Origin: CS3-C152 sp964347025
Lineage (GTDB): Archaea > Aenigmatarchaeota > Aenigmatarchaeia > QMZP01 > QMZT01
Assembly: GCA_964347025.1 (NCBI GenBank)
Contig: CAYFWU010000023.1
Span: 1-15,029 of the forward strand
Direction of reading: 5' to 3'
DNA: 15,029 bases
Position numbers and translations under genes: made by a program. The notes beneath the pieces were generated by a model. That model saw only the letters and a program-made list of their open reading frames with translations. It searched no databases and was not told the origin of the DNA. Of this stretch, positions 1 to 6,514 are shown one piece after another. Within the stretch, counting starts at the first letter, position 1. Every line of letters starts with the position of its first letter.

Positions 1-56
1 TCTGCAAACACTGGTGCGATCAGTATTGCCAAGGCAAACCAAACATCTACTGCCAT
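1..56 (-). CDS. Partial CDS, N-terminus of a membrane or secreted protein
   Basis: Reading leftward from an ATG at 56, the window holds 18 codons, MAVDVWFALAILIAPVFA, and then leaves the sequence. A hydrophobic stretch starts almost at once, so this is either a signal peptide or a first membrane helix. A Shine-Dalgarno match (AGGTG, 67-63) lies six bases before the ATG, and a TATA-like box lies at 93-100. The product cannot be named from 18 residues. Its closeness to a membrane-bound hydrogenase locus makes a membrane subunit thinkable, but nothing in the sequence shows that. Confidence 0.6.
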   Translation of the reverse strand, partial: MAVDVWFALAILIAPVFA

Positions 57-92
57 GTTACACACCTAATTAGATATATGCCTGCGACCCCC

Positions 93-100
93 ATATAAAT
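93..100 (-). promoter_or_regulatory. TATA box for the partial leftward gene at 1-56
   Basis: The minus strand reads ATTTATATGG here, about 40 bases before the ATG at 56. Initiation about 25 bases downstream would leave a leader of about 15 bases, enough to carry the AGGTG ribosome site at 67-63. This differs from most promoters in the window, where the box sits about 25 bases from the start codon. Confidence 0.5.
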
Positions 101-124
101 GTTTTTATTCGTCAATCGACGATG

Positions 125-937
125 TTATATATATACCTCAATCCCTGCCGCCACCACCAAAAGCAGTATGCCTAGAAGCAAAATTTTAACAGAATCCCAT
201 ACTATAACCTTGAGTATATCTGTTGAACGACAGCGGAGTATGGCAGCGGAGATTAGTCCTCCTGCTAGGCCTGCGCACAGATAGGCCAAGACCTCCGGTA
301 TACCGTGCGGAAGGAACCTTAAAGATTCAGCCGGTATATGAAGTATAGTTTTTGAAAGCTTGCCTATGAACACCCCGAGGACAGAGGCATTCCATACTAT
401 TATGAACACTGCACCGGCCCCGAAAAGAAGTGAGAATATGAACGCAAACATCATGACCTGAAGATTGTTTGTAAAGATTGTCATGAATCCTGAGAAGCTT
501 CCCTTCTGTATGGCTGCCCCGGTGACAGCTGAACGTATCTCCTCTATCTTGGCCAGCTGAACCTGGAAGAAGTCTGTGGGCAGGACAAGTGCCCAGATCG
601 CGAAAGCAAAAGTCACACCAAAAAAATAGAAAAGGAACATCAGTATGTCATTCCCATGTTTATCCCAGAAACTTTGTTGGTAGTGCTTCCTGCAGGCTTC
701 CTCCTCTTTCTCCTCTTCCTTCTTTATGACTGTCGTCAGGAAATAGACGGAAGGAACTATGGTGAAGATTACAGCGAAAAGACCGGTAAGGTTCGCGACA
801 CCTCCTCCGGGAACCTGAATTCTGTAGGAAAGCTGTGTGGAGAAAAGGATTCCGATGGTTGTTATCATCAGGGCCCATACGAAAGTCAGGTAAGGACTTT
901 TCTCAACTTCCTTGAACCTTAGCAGGGATTCAAGCAT
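125..937 (-). CDS. SpoIIM-family (DUF95) multi-pass membrane protein
   Basis: This is an integral membrane protein of the stage II sporulation protein M family, which is widespread in archaea that do not sporulate; its archaeal role is unknown. Seen: several hydrophobic segments, a charged cytoplasmic-looking stretch rich in E and K between the second and third helices (KKEEEKEEEACRKH), and the family's carboxy half with FTNNLQVMMFAF, a glycine-rich helix, WNASVLGVFIG and LPHGIPEVLAY. The frame is open back to a TTG at 952, but a TATA box (958-966) lies 25 bases before the ATG at 937, and no ribosome site is evident. I therefore choose the ATG start, giving 270 residues and a leaderless message. 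It is divergent from the hydrogenase protease gene. A link to the hydrogenase is only positional. Confidence 0.85.
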   Translation of the reverse strand: MLESLLRFKEVEKSPYLTFVWALMITTIGILFSTQLSYRIQVPGGGVANLTGLFAVIFTIVPSVYFLTTVIKKEEEKEEEACRKHYQQSFWDKHGNDILMFLFYFFGVTFAFAIWALVLPTDFFQVQLAKIEEIRSAVTGAAIQKGSFSGFMTIFTNNLQVMMFAFIFSLLFGAGAVFIIVWNASVLGVFIGKLSKTILHIPAESLRFLPHGIPEVLAYLCAGLAGGLISAAILRCRSTDILKVIVWDSVKILLLGILLLVVAAGIEVYI

Positions 938-957
938 ACGAGATATCACCAACCCTT

Positions 958-966
958 TATATTAAA
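958..966 (-). promoter_or_regulatory. TATA box of the SpoIIM-family gene
   Basis: The minus strand reads TTTAATATA, centred at 962, which is 25 bases from the ATG at 937. The spacing predicts transcription starting at the start codon itself and decides between the ATG at 937 and the TTG at 952 or GTG at 949. Confidence 0.55.
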
Positions 967-1002
967 TTATGTATAAACGCATTAAAATAATTGAAATGTT
1001 TC

Positions 1003-1013
1003 CATATTTATTT
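1003..1013 (+). promoter_or_regulatory. TATA box of the hydrogenase protease gene
   Basis: CATATTTATTT lies 31 bases (first base to A of ATG) before the start at 1034, consistent with a leaderless message. The same 11 bases recur at 4149-4159, 34 bases before the surface glycoprotein gene. Confidence 0.55.
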
Positions 1014-1033
1014 TCGGAAATGAAAAATTAACT

Positions 1034-1726
1034 ATGAAGTTCCCTTTCAGAATCCCTTTCAGGAAAAAGAAGAAGAAACCACCGGTTAGGAAGGGCAGCT
1101 CAATAGAATACATCTTCAGAAAAATGAGCGAAGCAAAAGAAGATCTGGGAGAAGATAAACCGAGGTCTGTCATAATGGGAATTGGCAATGACCTTAAAGG
1201 GGACGACGGGATAGGATGGTACGTTGTTGATATACTGGAGAAAAAACTCGGCTACAAGGAGGACATACATTTCATAAAAACCTCTGTCCCGGAGAATCAC
1301 GTATCTGAGGTGAAGGACTTCTTCCCGGGTGTTCTGATAATAGTGGATTCCGCAGACTTTAAGGGAAGCCCTGGGAACGTGAGGCTGATAGGTGAGGAGG
1401 AGGTTGTTCATAACATAGGAGGGACACACACCACCCCGATAACGCTCTTCATGAAACTCCTGATCGAGGACTCTGATTCCCCTCCGCCAAAAATAGTTTT
1501 TGTTGGGGTCCAGGGGAAACAGGCAGGCTTTGGCATGCCCCTGAGCAAGGAAGTCAGGAAGGCGGGAGACAGGATAGCGAAACTAATAGAGAGGCTTTAC
1601 AAAGGAAAGATCCTGGAGGAGGATATCGAGAAGGAGATAAGATTGCTGACAGACAGGAATCCGTTAACTAGAGCGAAAAAAATTATTGATAAGGTGACAG
1701 AGGCCGGAGAGGCAAAGAAAGAATAG
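1034..1726 (+). CDS. hycI: HycI-type [NiFe]-hydrogenase maturation protease (peptidase M52)
   Basis: This nickel-dependent endopeptidase trims the carboxy-terminal tail of a hydrogenase large subunit after nickel insertion. Seen: MGIGNDLKGDDGIGW at residues 48-62, LIIVDSADF around 101-109, and GGTHTTP at 129-135. D58, D105 and H132 align with the nickel ligands D16, D62 and H90 of E. coli HycI. VGVQGKQAGFGMPLS (158-171) matches the family's carboxy region. Its likely substrate is the large subunit encoded at 2946-4103, which carries such a tail. The protein has 230 residues against about 155 for HycI. The excess is a basic leader of about 45 residues (PFRIPFRKKKKKPP) and a charged carboxy extension of about 40. 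The ATG at 1034 is supported by the TATA spacing. Its stop is one base from that of the convergent ferredoxin gene. Confidence 0.9.
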   Translation: MKFPFRIPFRKKKKKPPVRKGSSIEYIFRKMSEAKEDLGEDKPRSVIMGIGNDLKGDDGIGWYVVDILEKKLGYKEDIHFIKTSVPENHVSEVKDFFPGVLIIVDSADFKGSPGNVRLIGEEEVVHNIGGTHTTPITLFMKLLIEDSDSPPPKIVFVGVQGKQAGFGMPLSKEVRKAGDRIAKLIERLYKGKILEEDIEKEIRLLTDRNPLTRAKKIIDKVTEAGEAKKE

Positions 1727-1727
1727 T

Positions 1728-2090
1728 TTATTTCTGGAATTTCAGCTTGAATTTTTCCTTATCGTAATCTGAAAGTTCGAACATGTCCGAGTTGTAAACT
1801 GATTTCGGTTTTGTGGGACAAACATCATGGCATCTCCCGCAAAAAATACATCTTCCTATGTCGATAGACCAGGTCTTGTTTTCCTTGTCTATGGTTATAG
1901 CATTAACAGGACAGTTTATCGCACAGCTCATGCAGAATATACACGTTTTTTTATTCCAGTCAATCCTTCCCCTGAAGCCCTTCGGAACGTCTCTCCTCTC
2001 TTTCGGGTACTTCCTGGTGGAGGGTCTTGAAAAAACCCTCTTCACCACCTCTGCCAAGAGATTCGTATTCATCACCTCAGTAAAATCCAA
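1728..2090 (-). CDS. echF: EchF-like 2x[4Fe-4S] ferredoxin subunit of group 4 hydrogenase
   Basis: This is the iron-sulfur electron-transfer subunit of the membrane-bound hydrogenase, expected on the cytoplasmic face. Seen in 120 residues: two CxxCxxCxxxCP motifs, C50-C53-C56-C60 and C81-C84-C87-C91, enough for two [4Fe-4S] clusters. A basic amino stretch of about 40 residues and an acidic/lysine tail (SDYDKEKFKLKFQK) flank them. It is the last gene of the leftward operon and overlaps the membrane subunit gene by 14 bases. The start at 2090 is TTG, with GAGGG six bases before it inside the upstream gene. An ATG at 2072 is the alternative and would remove six residues. NuoI of complex I has the same fold, but the neighbouring large subunit keeps its nickel ligands, so hydrogenase is the better reading. 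Confidence 0.87.
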   Translation of the reverse strand: MDFTEVMNTNLLAEVVKRVFSRPSTRKYPKERRDVPKGFRGRIDWNKKTCIFCMSCAINCPVNAITIDKENKTWSIDIGRCIFCGRCHDVCPTKPKSVYNSDMFELSDYDKEKFKLKFQK

Positions 2091-2952
2091 TTATAACCCT
2101 CACAAGATCAATCAGAGCCAGCGGTCCGATCACGAACCAGTAGAACCTGAAGGCCTGAGATATGCGAAGCCTCGCGAAGATCGTTCGTATGATTATAATC
2201 AATATTAACAAGACCAACGAATTGACAAAGAACGTCAGGATACTCGTTGCTCCAAGGAAATAAACCGCTCCCAAGGATATGAGAACCCAGAATCCGACCG
2301 CTTTCGAGAGCTCGAACATTGCAAGCCTGGGTCCGCTGTACTCTGTCAGGTGACCGGAAACGATTTCCTGCTCCGCCTCAGGTATGTGGAAGGGAGGGAG
2401 GCAGAGCTTCCCCTGGACCCCTGTAACGAATGCCAGGAAGGTGAAAGGGAAGTAGAGTGAGAAGAAGGGAACGATCTGGAAGCCCGTGAGTATTCCCAGG
2501 GTCAGCAGGGAAACTATGAAAGGAAATTCATAAGAAACGATCTGCGTTATCTCCCTCACCCCGCCCACGTAACCAAAGGGATTCCCGGTTGCGAAACCCG
2601 CTACCGCGAAAAACAAGGAGTACATGACCAGGAAGTATATCACAACGAAAAGGCTTCCCTCGAAAGAGAAAAGGACGTAGCCTGCTACGGGTATGAAGAG
2701 TATGACTACGAGGATGGAGGCAAAAGAGATTATGGGAGACAGCGTCATCAGAAATCCCAGGCTCTGTTTGGTCTGTATGTTCTCCTTGGACATCAACTTT
2801 ACCCAGTCCATGAACGGTTGCCATACAGGAGGGCCTATCCTGTGATGGGCATGTGCTGCGATCTTCCTGACTATCCCCTCATAAAGGAATCCTATCACAA
2901 CTGCCACAAGAAATCCCGGGAAGATCAGTGCCTGGAATAAAGTCTCTAACAT
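2077..2952 (-). CDS. echB: NuoH/EchB-like membrane subunit of group 4 hydrogenase
   Basis: This integral membrane subunit anchors the hydrogenase and is thought to couple electron transfer to ion movement. Seen in 291 residues: about eight hydrophobic helices, HHRIGPP at 36-42 in the first cytoplasmic loop, LPPFHIPEAEQEIVSG around 185-200, and TEYSG at 203-207. The acidic PEAE and EYSG loops are the NuoH/HyfC/EchB family signature. The ATG at 2952 overlaps the end of the large-subunit gene by seven bases. Its ribosome site (GGGAGG) lies within the codons for the large subunit's cleavable tail. The pair is therefore probably translationally coupled. The sequence alone does not show whether protons or sodium ions are moved. 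Confidence 0.9.
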   Translation of the reverse strand: MLETLFQALIFPGFLVAVVIGFLYEGIVRKIAAHAHHRIGPPVWQPFMDWVKLMSKENIQTKQSLGFLMTLSPIISFASILVVILFIPVAGYVLFSFEGSLFVVIYFLVMYSLFFAVAGFATGNPFGYVGGVREITQIVSYEFPFIVSLLTLGILTGFQIVPFFSLYFPFTFLAFVTGVQGKLCLPPFHIPEAEQEIVSGHLTEYSGPRLAMFELSKAVGFWVLISLGAVYFLGATSILTFFVNSLVLLILIIIIRTIFARLRISQAFRFYWFVIGPLALIDLVRVIIGFY

Positions 2953-4103
2953 TTTCCCTCCCTTATCTCCTCCTTTGTAACGATCCTTTCATTGTTCGTC
3001 TTCGTGTCCACTATCGTCATCCTGTCCGTGCAGGATATGCACGGGTCTATGGATGCAACTATCACAGGAACATCGGGTATTTCATAACCCTTGAGTATCT
3101 CGCCAAGTATGTGAAACGTCTGATAGGTCGGCGTTCGTATCTTGACCCTGTAAGGTTTGTCCCCTGCTGACTTTATGTAGTATATCAATTCCCCCCTCGG
3201 GGCCTCAACCCTTGAGATCGTTTCTTTACCCTCTTTGATCTTTATCACCTGGGGGACATTGAGTTTCAATTCCCCTTTAGGGAGTTTCAACAGGCATTCC
3301 TGCACGAGCCTTGCTGACTGAATGCACTCTTTAAACCTGACCAGGCACCTCTCAAGAACATCCCCTCCTTCCCCTGTGACCATTTTGAAGTTCAGATGCT
3401 TGTAAGCGAAGTAACCCGTCTCCCTCACATCATACTCTATTCCCGATGCCCGGATATTCGGCCCGACAGGGTTCAGTTCATTTGCCTTTCTCTTTGAAAG
3501 AACCCCCACGTGCTTTATTCTCCTCTTCACGCTCGCATCGCTCCTGAAGAGTTTTATGTAGTGGCGGCATCTCTCGACAATCTTTTCGAGGTTTGCCTCA
3601 ACCTTCCGGATCTGCTCAACATTTATATCTTTTCTCACGCCCCCGATTACGTTCATTACGAAATGAACCCTGTTTCCTGTGAGCAGTTCCTGCAGATCCA
3701 TGGCGAGTTCCCTGTCCCTGAAGATGTAATGGAAGAGCGTATCCAGACCCATTTCATACGCCACAACCCCGTTCGCCAATAAATGAGAATGTATCCTTTC
3801 GATCTCCCCTATCAAAACCCTTATGTACTTCGCCCGCTCGGGGATTTCAAGTCCCATGAGATTTTCGATGCCCTGGGCGAACGTCGATGTGTGAAAGTGA
3901 CCGCATATTCCGCAAATCCTTTCGGAGAGATACATTCCCTTTGACCACCAGCGGTTTTCAAAAGATTTTTCGATCCCCTTGTGGTTGTATCCCAACGTGA
4001 TGTCGGAAGAAACAATCGTTTCCCCGTCCACCTTTAATCTTATGTGAAGGGGCTCGAGTAACGCAGGATGTTGAGGACCAAAAGGAAGAACATATTCGTG
4101 CAT
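2946..4103 (-). CDS. echE: Ech-like [NiFe]-hydrogenase large (catalytic) subunit
   Basis: This is the catalytic subunit that holds the nickel-iron centre and interconverts protons and hydrogen, with ferredoxin as the usual partner in this family. Seen in 385 residues: FGPQHPALLEPLH near the start, shared with NuoD; the amino metal motif RICGICGHFH at 62-71 with C64 and C67; and the carboxy motif DPCISCTDR at 353-361 with C355 and C358. All four nickel-binding cysteines are present, which separates it from complex I NuoD. As in other Ech-type enzymes, Arg replaces the usual His after the last motif. A 24-residue tail follows R361 and would be removed by the protease at 1034-1726. It is the first gene of the operon, with the ATG at 4103 about 25 bases from a TATA-like box. 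Small subunit (EchC), EchD and EchA genes are not present beside it. Confidence 0.93.
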   Translation of the reverse strand: MHEYVLPFGPQHPALLEPLHIRLKVDGETIVSSDITLGYNHKGIEKSFENRWWSKGMYLSERICGICGHFHTSTFAQGIENLMGLEIPERAKYIRVLIGEIERIHSHLLANGVVAYEMGLDTLFHYIFRDRELAMDLQELLTGNRVHFVMNVIGGVRKDINVEQIRKVEANLEKIVERCRHYIKLFRSDASVKRRIKHVGVLSKRKANELNPVGPNIRASGIEYDVRETGYFAYKHLNFKMVTGEGGDVLERCLVRFKECIQSARLVQECLLKLPKGELKLNVPQVIKIKEGKETISRVEAPRGELIYYIKSAGDKPYRVKIRTPTYQTFHILGEILKGYEIPDVPVIVASIDPCISCTDRMTIVDTKTNNERIVTKEEIREGKC

Positions 4104-4123
4104 ATAATTTATTTATCTCGCTG

Positions 4124-4130
4124 GTATAAG
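4124..4130 (-). promoter_or_regulatory. TATA-like box of the hydrogenase operon
   Basis: The minus strand reads TTCTTATACC around here, about 25 bases before the ATG at 4103, and no ribosome site precedes that ATG. The box is a weaker match than the others in the window. It lies only about 20 bases from the box serving the divergent glycoprotein gene. Confidence 0.4.
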
Positions 4131-4148
4131 AATTTTGAATTTGAAGAA

Positions 4149-4159
4149 CATATTTATTT
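4149..4159 (+). promoter_or_regulatory. TATA box of the surface glycoprotein gene
   Basis: CATATTTATTT is identical to the box at 1003-1013 and lies 34 bases (first base to A of ATG) before the ATG at 4183. Initiation at or just before the ATG is predicted, leaving essentially no leader. Confidence 0.55.
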
Positions 4160-4182
4160 AACCCCACAGATAAATTATAATT

Positions 4183-6099
4183 ATGAAGAGGGTTGTCGGG
4201 TTGTTGCTGTTCTTTTTAGTTGTCGCTATTCTTTCTCAGGACGTCCTTGCAGCCAAGCCGATTATTGAGTTAAGGCCGGACCCTGCTTACATCTCGAAGG
4301 ATTCAGGATTCATCCTGATTGTTGATCCGAAAACCACGGAAAAACCCATCAGGATAACGTGGGCTGTTTACGACACGGGAAACGAGGGGATAGGTTCCTT
4401 CCCCATAGTTGACGGGAACGGTGTTTGTTATTTTTCGAATGAGGACGGGAACGCGACCTGCGGACCTTCTCCTTTCACGAAGTCAGGGCCAACAGAGCTG
4501 TATATATACGTGGTGACCCCGAGCGATGTAGAGAACCAGACAGAAGCGATGGATATATCGAATATCCAGATACCTCTGGATGATGTCAGCAGAGTGGGGA
4601 ACACGGTATACATGAATTTCTACGTCCCTCAATACGATTCCTTCACATACAAAATTTATCTTGAGGATTTTTCCTTTTTCACCCAGGGCACGCTTGAACG
4701 TGATTCCGTTCATTCAATGTATACTGGCAACAGAACCATAAATCCCGGGACTTACTACTTTGCCTTCTTTGCAGAGGAGAACGGAACATACGGGACAAAT
4801 CTTATCAGGATTGTAATACCATCCGGAGATTACCTGACGCTGGAAACCTCGAGTAGCAATTACATGATAGGGGAAAATGCAGAGGTAAAGGGGACTACAA
4901 ATGCTGATAAGGTTTCTGGAACGATAAAATTCCCTAACGGGACAAAGGCAATGGATTTCGAGACCAACACGAAAACTGACAACACGTTTTCCTATGAGTT
5001 TCGAATACCTTCGACCTGGCCGGAAGGGAAATACAACGTGACAACCTCCAGTCCCCTGCCCGAATTCGTGACCTTCTCTGCCGCGGACTTCATAAAGATC
5101 ACGCCAAAAAGAGTGAGAGAGGTAATTAACAAATCTGATGATTTCAACAAAACGGTAACGCTGAAAAACATGGGAACGAATAAAACCAATCTTTCTGTCA
5201 CCGTCAGCGGAGATATCTCGGACAGTCATGTTAACCTTAACGATCAAGAACTGGATGGAGGGGAATCAACAACTCTTACCATAAGCATCTCAAGCGTCCA
5301 GGTAAATCTTAAAGGCAAGATCACGGTTAAAACAAATGGGATTGAACTGGTAATCCCAGTAAACGTATATGTGGAAGAACCCGGGGGTGAATGCCCTCCA
5401 TGCCCGCAGTGCGACGGAGTTCAGGCGTTAGAAATAACGCCAAAGTTTTTTTCACAGACCTGCCTGACAGGGACCCTGCTGACCCAGTCCATTGTTCTGG
5501 AAAACAACGGTGATGCATCCCTGACGTCATTCACGTTCGATGTTGATGATGTTTACAGCGATAACAGCCTGAGCGACCTGAAGTCAACGGGCGACCTGGA
5601 TATTGGGCTTTCGGGAATTTCGATAGCTGCAGGCCAGACTGCATCCGTAGACATGGAAATCACGCCATACAACATGGGATCCTACAAAGGTATAGTCACC
5701 ATAAAGAGCGGAGGAAGCGAGGCGTACATGCTGGTAAGCCTGGACTGCTTCGAAGATATGTCAGGGGATATAACAGACATGAACAGCGAGCTTGACAATC
5801 TGGGACTGGCAACGGATTCCGATGTTTACAATGATATAAACTACCTGCTCGGAAACGCGCAGGATGCCTATGATGTTGGGAACTATCCCGAGGCAAAGCT
5901 CAACCTGGACAAGGCGAGAGCGAAGATTGCAACAGTCAATGACCTTGGAGGCGTGACTCTCCCAGCAATGGACATGACCATACCAATAGTCGTTATAATT
6001 GTTGTCATAGTTGTTGCTGTTCTGCTTTACTTCTTCAAGTTCCGTAAAGGGGGAGCTGCTCCTCTGGAAGAGGAAGAGGGGTTCGAGGAAGAGTTTTAA
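4183..6099 (+). CDS. Large secreted, membrane-anchored surface glycoprotein
   Basis: I do not recognise a named family, but the layout is that of an archaeal cell-surface protein anchored by one carboxy helix. Seen in 638 residues: a signal peptide at 1-23 (basic start, hydrophobic core, LSQDVLA before the likely cut); beta-rich Ig-like or CARDB-like segments, with NKTVTLKN around 322-329 and QSIVLENNGDAS around 435-446; a cysteine cluster CPPCPQC at 404-410; an alpha-helical region at about 525-585; a membrane helix at about 597-619; and a short cytoplasmic tail that is basic and then very acidic (EEEEGFEEEF). Ten N-glycosylation sequons (N90, N118, N183, N200, N252, N285, N316, N322, N333, N336) all fall in the first 340 residues. 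Its stop overlaps the convergent GIY-YIG gene by four bases. Confidence 0.8.
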   Translation: MKRVVGLLLFFLVVAILSQDVLAAKPIIELRPDPAYISKDSGFILIVDPKTTEKPIRITWAVYDTGNEGIGSFPIVDGNGVCYFSNEDGNATCGPSPFTKSGPTELYIYVVTPSDVENQTEAMDISNIQIPLDDVSRVGNTVYMNFYVPQYDSFTYKIYLEDFSFFTQGTLERDSVHSMYTGNRTINPGTYYFAFFAEENGTYGTNLIRIVIPSGDYLTLETSSSNYMIGENAEVKGTTNADKVSGTIKFPNGTKAMDFETNTKTDNTFSYEFRIPSTWPEGKYNVTTSSPLPEFVTFSAADFIKITPKRVREVINKSDDFNKTVTLKNMGTNKTNLSVTVSGDISDSHVNLNDQELDGGESTTLTISISSVQVNLKGKITVKTNGIELVIPVNVYVEEPGGECPPCPQCDGVQALEITPKFFSQTCLTGTLLTQSIVLENNGDASLTSFTFDVDDVYSDNSLSDLKSTGDLDIGLSGISIAAGQTASVDMEITPYNMGSYKGIVTIKSGGSEAYMLVSLDCFEDMSGDITDMNSELDNLGLATDSDVYNDINYLLGNAQDAYDVGNYPEAKLNLDKARAKIATVNDLGGVTLPAMDMTIPIVVIIVVIVVAVLLYFFKFRKGGAAPLEEEEGFEEEF

Positions 6100-6500
6100 C
6101 CCCAGACCACAGGGTCCAGACCAATTTTTCTAAATATCTTAAAAACATCCCTTTCAAAATTTTTTCCAGAAAAAAATAAGTGCGAGCGACACTTACAGTC
6201 GGAACTTCCGAAGTTTTTAACATAATCGAACCTTTCGGCCAAACCTTTCGCTAGCTCACATTCTTTCCCGCCTTCCGAATAAATTACTCTGTATATTTCG
6301 GCCTTTTCAAGAAATCTGTCTATGTGCCAGTGCTCCTTCTTTTCCTTTCTCAAATGTCTCTCTATCCTTTTTTCCAGGGAATTCATCCCGGACCCAACGT
6401 AACAAAAGAAACCTTTTCTGAAACTCACGCTCCCCAATCTACCTATCTTCATCCTTCGAGATCTTCCGAGCTTAATCAAAAGAACGTAAGTGCCTTTCAT
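6096..6500 (-). CDS. DUF123 / GIY-YIG-related nuclease-like protein
   Basis: This is a small protein of the archaeal DUF123 group, related to the GIY-YIG (Uri) nuclease fold. Whether it cuts nucleic acid is not established by the sequence. Seen in 134 residues: KGTYVLLIKL at the start, GSVSFRKGFFCYVGSG around 23-38, RIERHLRKEKKEHWHIDRFL in the middle, ECELAKGLAERF, and the distinctive tail FGSSDCKCRSHLFF. The cysteines in DCKC and the histidines in HWHID are the most striking conserved-looking residues. It starts 14 bases after the SecY stop with no ribosome site visible, so it is probably cotranscribed with secY. It ends four bases inside the convergent surface glycoprotein gene. Confidence 0.85.
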   Translation of the reverse strand: MKGTYVLLIKLGRSRRMKIGRLGSVSFRKGFFCYVGSGMNSLEKRIERHLRKEKKEHWHIDRFLEKAEIYRVIYSEGGKECELAKGLAERFDYVKNFGSSDCKCRSHLFFSGKNFERDVFKIFRKIGLDPVVWG

Positions 6501-6514
6501 AATTTTAATGGGGT

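Noticed and set aside
125..937. Sporulation function for the SpoIIM-family gene
   Set aside because: The family name comes from Bacillus; the family is common in archaea that do not form spores, so only membership is claimed.
1728..4103. Respiratory complex I fragment (NuoD, NuoH, NuoI) instead of a hydrogenase
   Set aside because: The NuoD-like protein keeps both CxxC nickel motifs and a cleavable tail, and a hydrogenase protease lies next door; complex I NuoD lacks these.
4714..5247. 177-codon minus-strand open frame under the surface glycoprotein gene
   Set aside because: The plus-strand protein has a signal peptide, anchor and sequons, while the antisense frame shows no family pattern or promoter.
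5392..5412. CPPCPQC in the surface glycoprotein as a heme or thioredoxin site
   Set aside because: No CxxCH heme motif and no thioredoxin-fold context; disulfides or a metal site are equally possible, so no function is assigned.
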